The notes below the pieces were generated by a model, which saw only the letters and a program-made list of their open reading frames with translations, made no database searches and was not told where the DNA came from. DNA of 64,000 bases from SZUA-430 sp964638635 (lineage in GTDB: Bacteria > Pseudomonadota > Alphaproteobacteria > Micropepsales > Micropepsaceae), in assembly GCA_964638635.1 (NCBI GenBank), contig CAZXAQ010000009.1, positions 16,092 to 80,091 of the forward strand, in the 5' to 3' direction. The translations under genes were made by a program, and so were the position numbers. This document shows positions 26,820 through 35,077 of this stretch, piece by piece (the first letter of the stretch is position 1; each line of letters opens with the position of its first letter).

Positions 26820-27220
26820 TTCTCGGCCTTAGGACCGAACATCAGTATGAAGAAATATCCGAGGGCGAACACGGCGAACACCGCCGCAAGCACGAAGAAG
26901 ATCTCCTGCATGTTTTGGGTGCGGGTGTATTGCGAGGCGAGTCCGAAGCCGACCGCGAGCGCCGTGAACGAGACGACCGTCAAGCCTGGCGTGCTTCTTC
27001 CGCGGCGGCGGGTCGAGTACTCGTCGCGTGGGTCGCCACCTGCCGCAATGTCCATCAGTTCCGCCGGCGGTTCCTTGCCTTGATCGACATAGGACTTGAT
27101 GAGGTCCATCGCTTGCTTGCTGCGCCGTCCGCTCTGCGCCATGTCCACGAACGCCCAGATCATTCCGAACAGCGGGAAGATCAACCACCAAAAGCGCACG
27201 AATAAGTCTTCGAAACTCAT
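26816..27220 (-). CDS. Membrane protein upstream of the ECF sigma factor (DUF6249-like)
   Basis: 134 residues: one hydrophobic helix near the N terminus (about 8-27), a soluble middle (KQAMDLIKSYVDQGKEPPAELMDIA), and two helices at the C terminus (about 76-92 and 103-127). The arrangement resembles DUF6249-type membrane proteins often found in sigma-factor operons. That resemblance is from memory and not certain. The ATG at 27220 follows the first good start context; the frame is open to 27340. Its stop overlaps the sigma ATG (ATGA). Confidence 0.7.
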   Translation of the reverse strand: MSFEDLFVRFWWLIFPLFGMIWAFVDMAQSGRRSKQAMDLIKSYVDQGKEPPAELMDIAAGGDPRDEYSTRRRGRSTPGLTVVSFTALAVGFGLASQYTRTQNMQEIFFVLAAVFAVFALGYFFILMFGPKAEK

Positions 27221-27584
27221 CTCGACCACGATCCGACAAAGCCTCCGTTGAAAACCTCGTTTGCGCCTGAGTAGCCGCTGCGGGGCCTGTCGGATGCGGG
27301 GTGCTTTGAAAAAATTGTGTTTCGGCGGCGGGGTTAACAAGATGTTGACGGCGCGGCGGGCGGTGCCACGAGATGTGGAGGGTCGTCTGCAGAGTTGCTT
27401 CTAATTCATTGAAATAACTTGGCTTCGTGATTGACTGCCCATTCTTTCCCATGATATCCCATATCCAACCGGGCGCGGGGTCATGCGCCCATTTTCATCT
27501 TGGGTAACGCCGGTTCCGGCGGTTGGGTTTTTGGGTCGTGGTGGCGAGCGGTCGGCATTGCTTTGAGCGGCGTGGGGGGCGGCC
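27221..27584. other. Regulatory region between the sigma operon and mraZ
   Basis: A 364-bp divergent region that must carry the dcw promoter. It holds a CtrA-like site (27334-27349), a possible promoter TTGACT (27431-27436) with TATCCC (27455-27460) at 18 bp, and three TGGGT motifs (27501, 27524, 27532) that could be MraZ boxes. The TGGGT spacing (23 and 8 bp) is not the regular 10 bp of enterobacteria, so the MraZ reading is weak. Confidence 0.4.
27334..27349 (+). promoter_or_regulatory. CtrA-like binding site (TTAA-N7-TTGAC)
   Basis: TTAA CAAGATG TTGAC differs from the CtrA consensus TTAA-N7-TTAAC by one base. It lies 235 bp upstream of mraZ. CtrA control of division genes is known in Caulobacter, but a 9-base motif with one mismatch can occur by chance. 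Confidence 0.35.
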
Positions 27585-28058
27585 ATGAAGATGGCGCGGC
27601 CTTTTCTCTCGACGTTCGTCAACCGGGTCGACGCCAAAGGCCGCATCTCCGTACCCGCGCGCTTTCGCGAGATTTTGGACGCGCAGGGTTCGCGTACGAT
27701 CTTCGCCAGGGCTTCAACCGCGGCGCCGGCCATTGTGGTCGGTGGAACGGACTTCATGGCGATGATCCATTCGATGATCGATCAGCACGATCCGACGAGC
27801 GAGCTGCACGACGACTTCGCCTATGCTTGGCTGGGCGACACGGTCGAGCTCAGCCTCGACAGCGAAGGGCGCGTGGGCTTTCCGGAGCAGCTGATGCGGC
27901 ACGCGGCGCTCGACGAGGCTGCCGCTTTTGTCGGGCTTGGGAACTATTTCGAGGTTTGGGAGCCGCGGGCTCTGGAGATCAGGAAGCTCCAGGCGCGGCG
28001 TGGGTCGGCGGAGCAGAAGGGTATGCTGCGCATGAAGAATGGTGGGGGCGCCCCATGA
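27585..28058 (+). CDS. mraZ: Division/cell wall cluster transcriptional repressor MraZ
   Basis: 157 residues with two SpoVT-AbrB-like motifs: FVNRVDAKGRISVPARFREIL (about 10-30) and DTVELSLDSEGRVGFPEQLMRHA (about 85-107), the second carrying the family DxxGR. MraZ binds upstream of itself and represses the dcw cluster. The start could be the second ATG at 27591. The stop overlaps the rsmH ATG by 4 bases, opening the coupled dcw series. Confidence 0.93.
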   Translation: MKMARPFLSTFVNRVDAKGRISVPARFREILDAQGSRTIFARASTAAPAIVVGGTDFMAMIHSMIDQHDPTSELHDDFAYAWLGDTVELSLDSEGRVGFPEQLMRHAALDEAAAFVGLGNYFEVWEPRALEIRKLQARRGSAEQKGMLRMKNGGGAP

Positions 28059-29044
28059 ACGATACGGTTCATATTCCTGTTCTGCTGGCCGAGGTGATCG
28101 AGGCGCTGCAGCCGTTTGACGGGCAGGTGATCGTCGACGGCACGTTTGGCGGCGGCGGCTACTCGCGCGCGCTGCTGCGGCGGGCGCGGTGCACGGTCTA
28201 TGGCATCGACCGCGATCCGGCGGCGATCGAGCGCGGTAAAGAATTCGTTAGGGAATTCCCGGGCAGGCTGACCCTGATCAACGGACCCTTCGGCTCCATG
28301 CAAGATTTGCTCGCCGGCCACGACGTGGACGCGGTCGACGCCATTGTGCTCGACCTCGGCGTTTCGTCGTTTCAATTGGAGGAGGCCGAGCGCGGGTTCT
28401 CGTTCATGAACGACGGGCCGCTCGACATGCGCATGGGTGCCTCCGGCATCTCGGCGCAAGGCATCGTGAACACGTTCAGCGAGCAGGCGCTCGCCGGCAT
28501 CTTGTTCGCTTACGGCGAGGAAGATCGCGCGAATGCGGTGGCGCGCGCGATCGTGGCGGCGCGTGCGAAGGGGCCGATCACGCGCACGCTTGAACTCGCC
28601 AATATCTGTGCGAAGGCGATCGGGCGGTTTGGGAACGGGATTCATCCGGCGACGCGGACGTTTCAGGCGCTGCGCATCTACGTGAACGACGAGCTCGGCG
28701 AATTGACGCGCGCGCTGGCCGCGGCCGAGCGCATGCTGAAGCCCGGCGGGCGGCTTGCGGTGGTGTCGTTCCATTCGCTCGAAGACCGGATCGTGAAGCA
28801 GTTCTTGGCGCAACGTTCCGGCAAGGTTTCGCACGGCTCGCGGCATATGCCGGTGGCGCCGGTGAACGAGCCGACGGCGTCGTTCCAACTTGAGGTAAAG
28901 CGCGCGGTATCTCCGGGTAAGGCCGAGCTTGCGCGCAATCCGCGCTCGCGCTCGGCGAAGCTGCGGTCCGCGGTGCGCACCGGCGCGCCCGCGATCCCGT
29001 ACGACGCCGTCAAAGCGGGCGTGTTGCCGGAGGTGCGGGCTTGA
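28055..29044 (+). CDS. rsmH: 16S rRNA (cytosine1402-N4)-methyltransferase
   Basis: 329 residues: HIPVLLAEVIEAL at the start, the SAM motif VDGTFGGGGYSRALL (about 28-42), DLGVSSFQLEEAERGFSF, HPATRTFQALRIYVNDELGEL, and GGRLAVVSFHSLEDRIVKQF. RsmH methylates C1402 in the ribosomal decoding centre. The ATG at 28055 overlaps the mraZ stop; the frame is open upstream to 27500 inside mraZ, which is not used. The stop overlaps the ftsL TTG start. Confidence 0.95.
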   Translation: MNDTVHIPVLLAEVIEALQPFDGQVIVDGTFGGGGYSRALLRRARCTVYGIDRDPAAIERGKEFVREFPGRLTLINGPFGSMQDLLAGHDVDAVDAIVLDLGVSSFQLEEAERGFSFMNDGPLDMRMGASGISAQGIVNTFSEQALAGILFAYGEEDRANAVARAIVAARAKGPITRTLELANICAKAIGRFGNGIHPATRTFQALRIYVNDELGELTRALAAAERMLKPGGRLAVVSFHSLEDRIVKQFLAQRSGKVSHGSRHMPVAPVNEPTASFQLEVKRAVSPGKAELARNPRSRSAKLRSAVRTGAPAIPYDAVKAGVLPEVRA

Positions 29045-29427
29045 TCCGGTTCGTCAGCGCGGCGGCCGTCGCCTTGCTCATTCTCATTTGCTTTGAGCTC
29101 TACAACGGCGTGTCGCGCGTGAAGGGCCAGGAGCGCGAGCTCGCGGGTCTGAAAGCCGCGATCGTGAGCGAGCAGGAAGCGATCCGCGTGCTCAAAGCCG
29201 AGTGGTCTTATCTCAATCAGCCGGAGCGTTTGCAGACGCTGGCGCGGGAACATTTGCCGCTGACGCCGACGGGTGCGTCGCAGATCGTGGTCTTGGCGTC
29301 GCTGCCGCTGAAAGCGGCGGCGCCGAATGCGTCGCCCGTCGTCGAGGCGAACGACCTGCCGCGCAAGGTCGTGCCGGATGCGCCGCGGCCGCGCTTCAAG
29401 CCCGAACCGTCGCAGGCGGTTCCGTGA
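29041..29427 (+). CDS. ftsL: Cell division protein FtsL
   Basis: 128 residues: a short cytoplasmic N terminus, one membrane helix (about 3-20), then a periplasmic coiled coil (KGQERELAGLKAAIVSEQEAIRVLKAEWSYLNQPERLQTLA) typical of FtsL. FtsL bridges FtsQ/FtsB to FtsW/FtsI. The start codon is TTG, overlapping the rsmH stop as TTGA. The proline-rich C-terminal extension after residue 90 is longer than in E. coli, as is usual in alphaproteobacteria. Confidence 0.88.
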   Translation: MIRFVSAAAVALLILICFELYNGVSRVKGQERELAGLKAAIVSEQEAIRVLKAEWSYLNQPERLQTLAREHLPLTPTGASQIVVLASLPLKAAAPNASPVVEANDLPRKVVPDAPRPRFKPEPSQAVP

Positions 29428-31103
29428 AACTTGAGGACCGGATTACGCTCGAAGGTGTTGCCAAGGCCGCGATGGCGCGTACGCGCCAGCGGCTGACGTA
29501 CGCCATGGTGGCGTTCGGCGTCGTGTTCGCGGTGCTGTTCGGGCGGCTCGTCGAGGTGACGGTGCTGCGCGAGGGCGCGGCGCAGAGGGTCGCGCATGCG
29601 GCGAGCGACGCGTCCTATTTCCGTGCCGACATCGTCGACCGGACCGGCGAGATTTTGGCGACCGATTTGCAGGCGGCATCGCTTTACGCCGACGCGCGCG
29701 TCATTTGGGATCCGGCCGAGACGGCGCAGGCGCTGCACGACATCGTGCCCGGGCTCGACGTCGCGGCGCTGACGAAGAAGCTGTCGAGCCGCCAAGCGTT
29801 CGTGTGGATCAAGCGCGACTTGCCACCGCGTCAACAGGAGGCGGTGCGGCAGCTCGGATTTCCGGGTTTGCATTTCCGCTCCGAGCCGCGGCGCGTTTAT
29901 CCGAACGGGCGGACGGCCGCGCATGCGCTGGGTTACGTCAATGTCGACAATCATGGGCTTGCCGGTGTCGAGCGCGGCGTCGAAGACCTGATCCTCGAGA
30001 AGCGCAACAAGGGCGGTGTGGTGGAGTTGTCGCTCGATCTGCGCGTGCAGCACGCGCTTGGCGACGAGCTGGCTGCGGCGATGGCGACCTACCGGGCGAA
30101 GGCGGCCGCGGGCATCGTGATGGACGTCGACACGGGCGAGATTCTGGCGCTGTCGTCGTTGCCCGATTTCGATCCGAACGAACCGGCGCAGGCGACGAAG
30201 GACGGGCTCTTCAACCGGGTGACGCTCGGCGTGTTCGAGATGGGTTCGACGTTCAAGACGTTCTCGACCGCAATCGCGCTCGATACGCAGAAGGTCACCA
30301 TGACCTCGCAGTTCGACGCGACGAACCCGATCACCTATGGCCGTTTCACGATTTCGGATTTTCATCCGGAAGCGCGGCTTTTGACCGTGCCGGAGGTGTT
30401 CATTCACTCCTCCAATATCGGCACGGCGAAGATGGCGCTGGCCGTCGGCACTGCGGCGCAACGGGCCTATCTCGCGAAGATGGGCTTGCTCACGCCGATG
30501 CCGAGCGAGATCAAGGAAGTCGCTACGCCGATTTTGCCGGCCGCGTGGGGCGAGCTTGAGACGATGACCGTGTCCTACGGGCACGGCATTGCCATATCGC
30601 CGCTGCATATCGCAGCGGTGAGCGCGGCGCTTGTCAACGGCGGCCGGCTCATGAAGCCGACGCTGCTCAAGCACGACGGGAAGAGCGTCGTGCCGTTCAC
30701 GCGCGTCGTCAGCGAGCGGACCAGCGCGCAGATGCGCGAATTGTTGCGCATGGTTGTGACGCAAGGCACAGCGGGCCAAGCCGATGTTCCCGGCTATCCG
30801 GTCGCCGGAAAAACGGGGACGGCGGAGAAGCCGACGAAGCAGGGCTATGCCGAGAAGGCGCTTCTGACCTCGTTCATGGGCGTGTTTCCGGCCAAGAATC
30901 CGTCCTATCTGGTGCTGGTGCTGCTCGACGAGCCGCAGCCCAGCGAGGCGACGAAGGGCTTCGCCACGGCGGGGTGGACGGCGGCGCCCACGGCGGGCAA
31001 AGTGATCGCGCGCATTGCGCCGATGCTGAACGTGCCCGTAACCCCCGCCGATCCGAAACAGGGCCTGCCCACGACCATGGCATCGTATGAGGACCTCCAT
31101 TGA
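29424..31103 (+). CDS. ftsI: Septal peptidoglycan transpeptidase FtsI (PBP3)
   Basis: 559 residues: one membrane anchor (about 23-43), the dimerisation domain (DIVDRTGEILATDL, RRVYPNGRTAAHALGYVNVDNHGLAGVERG), and the transpeptidase domain. The catalytic motifs are Ser275-x-x-Lys278 (GSTFKTFS), HSSNIGTA and GKTGTAEK. It cross-links septal peptidoglycan together with FtsW. The likely start is a GTG at 29424 that overlaps the ftsL stop (GTGA); an ATG at 29472 is the alternative. Confidence 0.93.
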   Translation: MKLEDRITLEGVAKAAMARTRQRLTYAMVAFGVVFAVLFGRLVEVTVLREGAAQRVAHAASDASYFRADIVDRTGEILATDLQAASLYADARVIWDPAETAQALHDIVPGLDVAALTKKLSSRQAFVWIKRDLPPRQQEAVRQLGFPGLHFRSEPRRVYPNGRTAAHALGYVNVDNHGLAGVERGVEDLILEKRNKGGVVELSLDLRVQHALGDELAAAMATYRAKAAAGIVMDVDTGEILALSSLPDFDPNEPAQATKDGLFNRVTLGVFEMGSTFKTFSTAIALDTQKVTMTSQFDATNPITYGRFTISDFHPEARLLTVPEVFIHSSNIGTAKMALAVGTAAQRAYLAKMGLLTPMPSEIKEVATPILPAAWGELETMTVSYGHGIAISPLHIAAVSAALVNGGRLMKPTLLKHDGKSVVPFTRVVSERTSAQMRELLRMVVTQGTAGQADVPGYPVAGKTGTAEKPTKQGYAEKALLTSFMGVFPAKNPSYLVLVLLDEPQPSEATKGFATAGWTAAPTAGKVIARIAPMLNVPVTPADPKQGLPTTMASYEDLH

Positions 31104-31107
31104 CCCC

Positions 31108-32553
31108 ATGCGACTTAGCGCCCTTGTTCCGACACTCTCCGGCGCCGATCCCGAGATCACCGGCGTAACAGCCGACAGCCGTGCCGTGCGGGCGGGCTTT
31201 CTGTTCGCGGCGTTGCCGGGGGCGAAGCTCGACGGCGCCGCGTTCGTGAAGGATGCGATCGCGAAGGGGGCGGTTGCTGTGCTTGGCAATGAAGCCGTGC
31301 GCGCGCAAGCCGGTGCGACCGCGACAATCGTCGATCCCAACCCGCGCAAACGATTGGCGGAGATCGCCGCGCGCTTCTATAGGCGCCAGCCCGCGACGAT
31401 CGCCGCGGTGACGGGTACGAACGGCAAGACGTCGATCGCTTCGTTCGTGCGGCAGATTTGGACGCGGCTTGGACACAAGGCAGCGAGTTTTGGGACGGTG
31501 GGCGTGGTGTCGCCTTCGGGCACGAAGCCGCTGGGTCATACGACGCCCGACCCGGTCGAGATTCACCGGTTGCTGGCCGAGCTGGTCGACGAAGGTGTCG
31601 ACCACGTTGCGTTTGAGGCGTCGAGCCATGGGCTTGCGCAACACCGCGTCGACGGCGTGAAGCTGAAGGCGGCGGCATTCACGAATTTGACGCGCGATCA
31701 TCTCGACTTTCACGAGACGTTCGAGGCGTACGAACAAGCGAAGCTGCGGTTGTTCAGCGAAGTGTTGCCCGCGGATGGTGTTGCCGTGATCAATGGCGAC
31801 AGTCCGGCAGCGCCTGCATTCGCGCGGGCTGCGAGGGCGCGCGGTCAGCGGCTGATCATGGTGGGCGAGGGCGGCGGGGAGCTGCATATCGCGAAGCGCG
31901 AGCCGTGCGGCGACGGGCAAATGCTCGCGATCACGTGGGCGGGGCGTGGCTATGACGTTGCGCTGCCGCTGGCTGGCGCGTTTCAAGCGTCGAATGCGAT
32001 GGTTGCGGCGGGGTTGGTTCTCGGACTCGGCGGCGATCCGGCTTCGGTGTTCGATGCGCTGGCGAAGCTCGAAGGTGCCGCTGGACGATTGCAGAAGGTT
32101 GGTATCTCGGCGGCGGGCGTTCCGGTCTATGTCGATTATGCGCATACGCCCGATGCTGTCGAGACTGTGCTGAAAGCGCTGCGTCCGCATACGGCGGGCA
32201 AGCTTTGGGTCGTGTTCGGCTGCGGCGGCGATCGCGATCCGGGGAAGCGGCCGTTGATGGGCGCGGCGGCGAAAGCCTATGCCGACCGCGTGATCGTCAC
32301 CGATGACAATCCGCGCACCGAAGATGCGGCGACGATACGGCGCGCGGTTCTTGAAGGGGCCATTGGCGCGCAAGAGATCGGCGATCGCGCGAAGGCGATT
32401 GAGGCGGCTATTCTGGCGGCGCGCGACGGCGATGTTGTCGTGATCGCCGGCAAAGGGCATGAGACCGGGCAAATTATCGGCCGCGAGGTGAAGCCGTTCA
32501 ACGATGTGGACGAGGCGCGGGCGGTGATTGCGCGAACGAAGGGACAAGCATGA
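31108..32553 (+). CDS. murE: UDP-MurNAc-L-Ala-D-Glu:meso-diaminopimelate ligase
   Basis: 481 residues with the Mur ligase ATP loop VTGTNGKTSIASF (about 97-109) and the sequence HTTPDPVEIHRLL. The DNPRTEDA box marks meso-diaminopimelate specificity over lysine. GKGHETGQ lies near the C terminus. It adds the third stem-peptide residue in the cytoplasm. The start at 31108 gives the family-typical N terminus MRLSALVP; an ATG at 31087 overlapping ftsI adds seven residues. The stop overlaps the murF ATG. Confidence 0.94.
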   Translation: MRLSALVPTLSGADPEITGVTADSRAVRAGFLFAALPGAKLDGAAFVKDAIAKGAVAVLGNEAVRAQAGATATIVDPNPRKRLAEIAARFYRRQPATIAAVTGTNGKTSIASFVRQIWTRLGHKAASFGTVGVVSPSGTKPLGHTTPDPVEIHRLLAELVDEGVDHVAFEASSHGLAQHRVDGVKLKAAAFTNLTRDHLDFHETFEAYEQAKLRLFSEVLPADGVAVINGDSPAAPAFARAARARGQRLIMVGEGGGELHIAKREPCGDGQMLAITWAGRGYDVALPLAGAFQASNAMVAAGLVLGLGGDPASVFDALAKLEGAAGRLQKVGISAAGVPVYVDYAHTPDAVETVLKALRPHTAGKLWVVFGCGGDRDPGKRPLMGAAAKAYADRVIVTDDNPRTEDAATIRRAVLEGAIGAQEIGDRAKAIEAAILAARDGDVVVIAGKGHETGQIIGREVKPFNDVDEARAVIARTKGQA

Positions 32554-33944
32554 GCGCGCTTTGGACGGTGAAACAGGTGGCGGCTGCGACGGGCGGCGCG
32601 GCTGCGGGCGATGGTGCGATCAACGGCGTGTCCATCGACACACGCACGCTTCAGCCGGGCGATTTGTTCGTGGCGCTGAAAGACGCGCGCGACGGGCACG
32701 ACTTTGTCGGCGACGCGATCGCGCGCGGTGCCGTTGCGGCGTTGGTGTCGCGCGATGTCGCGGGTGTCGCGCCGGACAAACTGATCAAGGTGCGCGACGT
32801 GCAGGCGGCGCTTGAAGCGCTCGGGCGCGCGCGGCGGGCGGAGGTTTCCGCACGCGTTGCCGCCGTCACCGGCAGTGTCGGCAAGACCAGCACGAAGGAA
32901 GCGTTGCGGCACTTGCTGGAGCTGCAAGGGCGCACGCATGCGTCGGCGGCGTCCTACAACAATCTTTGGGGCGTGCCGCTGTCGCTGGCGCGCATGCCGC
33001 GCGACACGCAGTACGGCATCTTCGAGATCGGGATGAACCATGCGGGCGAGATCACGCCGCTCACCGCCCAGGCGCGGCCGCATGTGGCGATTGTCACCAT
33101 GGTTGCGGCGGTGCATTTGGAACATTTCGACTCGGTTGCCGGGATCGCAGATGCGAAGGGTGAAATATTCTCAGGCCTCGAGCCTGGCGGCGTCGCGATC
33201 ATCAACGGCGATATCGAGTGGACGGGGCGGCTGAAGGATCATGCCGTGAAGGCGAAGCCGTCGCGCATCGTGACCTTTGGGCGCGCGCAGGGTTGCGATG
33301 TGCGGCTCACCGACCTGAAACTGGGCGAGGAAGGTTCGGATGTCGGCGTCACGTTGTTCGGTAAGCCGCTTCGCTATCGCGTCGGCGCGGCGGGTGAGCA
33401 TTGGGCGTTGAACAGTTTGGGCGTGCTGGCGGTGATCGCGTCGCTGGGCGCCGATGCCGAACGCGCGGCCGCCGACATGGCGAGCTTGAGTGCGCTGGCC
33501 GGGCGCGGCGCGCGGCAGCGAATCACGACGGCGAAGGGCGCGTTCGATCTGATCGACGAGAGCTACAACGCCAATCCGCTGTCGATGGCTGTGTCGATCG
33601 CGACACTGGGGCGGGCGAAACCCGCGCCCGGGGGGCGGCGGATCGCGGTCTTGGGCGACATGCTGGAGTTGGGGCCGACGGCGGGCGAACTGCACGGGGC
33701 CCTCGCAAAACCGCTCAGCGAACACGGCATCGATCTGGTGTTTGCGAGCGGTCCGCTCATGAATCATCTCTGGTCGGCGATTGCCGAGCGCCAGCGCGGC
33801 GGTTATGCAAGCGTATCGTCCGAGATTGCCAAGGCAGTCGCGGATACGGTCCGGGCCGGCGACATCGTGATGGTCAAGGGTTCCAACGGTTCAAAAATGC
33901 GTCTCGTGGTCGAAGCGCTCAGGGCTCTTGCGACGGCGCAATAA
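32550..33944 (+). CDS. murF: UDP-MurNAc-tripeptide:D-Ala-D-Ala ligase
   Basis: 464 residues: NGVSIDTRTLQPGDLFVALKDARDGHDF at the N terminus, ATP loop VTGSVGKTSTKEAL (about 106-119), YGIFEIGMNHAGEI, DESYNANPLSM and the C-terminal MVKGSNGSKM. It adds D-Ala-D-Ala to complete the pentapeptide. The ATG overlaps the murE stop (ATGA), and mraY starts 13 bp downstream. Confidence 0.95.
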   Translation: MSALWTVKQVAAATGGAAAGDGAINGVSIDTRTLQPGDLFVALKDARDGHDFVGDAIARGAVAALVSRDVAGVAPDKLIKVRDVQAALEALGRARRAEVSARVAAVTGSVGKTSTKEALRHLLELQGRTHASAASYNNLWGVPLSLARMPRDTQYGIFEIGMNHAGEITPLTAQARPHVAIVTMVAAVHLEHFDSVAGIADAKGEIFSGLEPGGVAIINGDIEWTGRLKDHAVKAKPSRIVTFGRAQGCDVRLTDLKLGEEGSDVGVTLFGKPLRYRVGAAGEHWALNSLGVLAVIASLGADAERAAADMASLSALAGRGARQRITTAKGAFDLIDESYNANPLSMAVSIATLGRAKPAPGGRRIAVLGDMLELGPTAGELHGALAKPLSEHGIDLVFASGPLMNHLWSAIAERQRGGYASVSSEIAKAVADTVRAGDIVMVKGSNGSKMRLVVEALRALATAQ

Positions 33945-33957
33945 CAGGCGGGGTTTC

Positions 33958-35070
33958 ATGCTTCACTACTTCCTCGTTCCGCTTGCCGACGAGTTCCAGC
34001 TTTTCAACGTGTTCCGCTACATCACGTTCCGCGTCGGCGGGGCAATGATGACGGCGTTGATCATCGCGTTCATCATCGGTCCGCCGCTGATCCGCTGGCT
34101 GAAGGTCAAGCAGGGCAAGGATGGGCAGCCGATCCGCGAAGACGGGCCGCAGCGCCACATCCTGGAGAAGAAGGGCACGCCCACGATGGGCGGGTTCATG
34201 ATTTTGATCGCGCTCACCGTGTCGACGCTGCTCTGGGCCGATTTGAACAATCTCTATGTGTGGACGGTTCTGGGCGTGACGCTCGGGTTCGGCATGCTCG
34301 GATTCTGGGACGACTATCTGAAGGTCACGAAGCGTTCGTCGGCGGGCGTGTCGGGACGGTTCAAGTTGCTGGTGCAGGGCATCATCTCGATCGCAGCGGT
34401 GATCGTGATCATGGAGCTGCATCGCACGATGGGCGGGCCCGCGGCGGAGAAACTGTCGGGCACGATCGCACTGCCGTTCTTGAAGGACTTGGTTATTCCG
34501 CTGGGCGCGCTCTTCATCGTGTTCGGTTTGCTCGTGATCGTGGGTGCGTCGAACGCCGTGAATTTGACGGACGGGCTCGACGGGCTTGCGATCGTGCCCG
34601 TGATGGTGGCCGCGTCGAGCTTCGGCGTGATCGCCTATGTCGTGGGGCGCGCCGACTTCACGACTTATCTCCAGCTGCTCTATGTGCCCGGCACCGGCGA
34701 ACTTGCGGTGTTGTGCGGGGCGATGCTGGGGGCAGGGCTCGGGTTCCTTTGGTACAATGCGCCGCCCGCGATGGTGTTCATGGGCGACACGGGATCGCTC
34801 GCGCTCGGCGGTATGCTGGGCACGATGGCGGTCGCGATCAAGCATGAGATCGTGCTCGGCATCATCGGCGGGCTCTTCGTGCTGGAAGCCGTTTCGGTGA
34901 TGATCCAGGTTGCCTCGTTCAAGCTGACGGGCAAGCGCGTCTTCAAGATGGCGCCGATCCACCATCACTTCGAGCAGCTGGGCTGGCGCGAGCCTACGAT
35001 CGTGATCCGGTTCTGGATTATCTCGGTGATCCTGGCGTTGATCGGGCTTGCGACCTTGAAGATCAGGTGA
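33958..35070 (+). CDS. mraY: Phospho-MurNAc-pentapeptide translocase MraY
   Basis: 370 residues with about ten membrane helices. Conserved motifs include KKGTPTMGG, GFWDDYLKV (catalytic aspartates), NAVNLTDGLDGLA, FMGDTGSLALGG and the cytoplasmic histidine loop APIHHHFE. It makes lipid I by moving phospho-MurNAc-pentapeptide onto undecaprenyl phosphate. The ATG at 33958 starts the family-typical MLHYFL; an in-frame start at 33928 is inside murF. Confidence 0.96.
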   Translation: MLHYFLVPLADEFQLFNVFRYITFRVGGAMMTALIIAFIIGPPLIRWLKVKQGKDGQPIREDGPQRHILEKKGTPTMGGFMILIALTVSTLLWADLNNLYVWTVLGVTLGFGMLGFWDDYLKVTKRSSAGVSGRFKLLVQGIISIAAVIVIMELHRTMGGPAAEKLSGTIALPFLKDLVIPLGALFIVFGLLVIVGASNAVNLTDGLDGLAIVPVMVAASSFGVIAYVVGRADFTTYLQLLYVPGTGELAVLCGAMLGAGLGFLWYNAPPAMVFMGDTGSLALGGMLGTMAVAIKHEIVLGIIGGLFVLEAVSVMIQVASFKLTGKRVFKMAPIHHHFEQLGWREPTIVIRFWIISVILALIGLATLKIR

Positions 35071-35077
35071 TGCTCAC

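Noticed and set aside
27501..27536. Confident MraZ operator (TGGGT repeats)
   Set aside because: Three TGGGT motifs exist, but the spacing of 23 and 8 bp does not match the regular repeats expected, so only mentioned as possible.
29217..31349. A 710-codon open frame antisense to ftsI
   Set aside because: Antisense to an essential conserved gene, Arg/His-rich and featureless.
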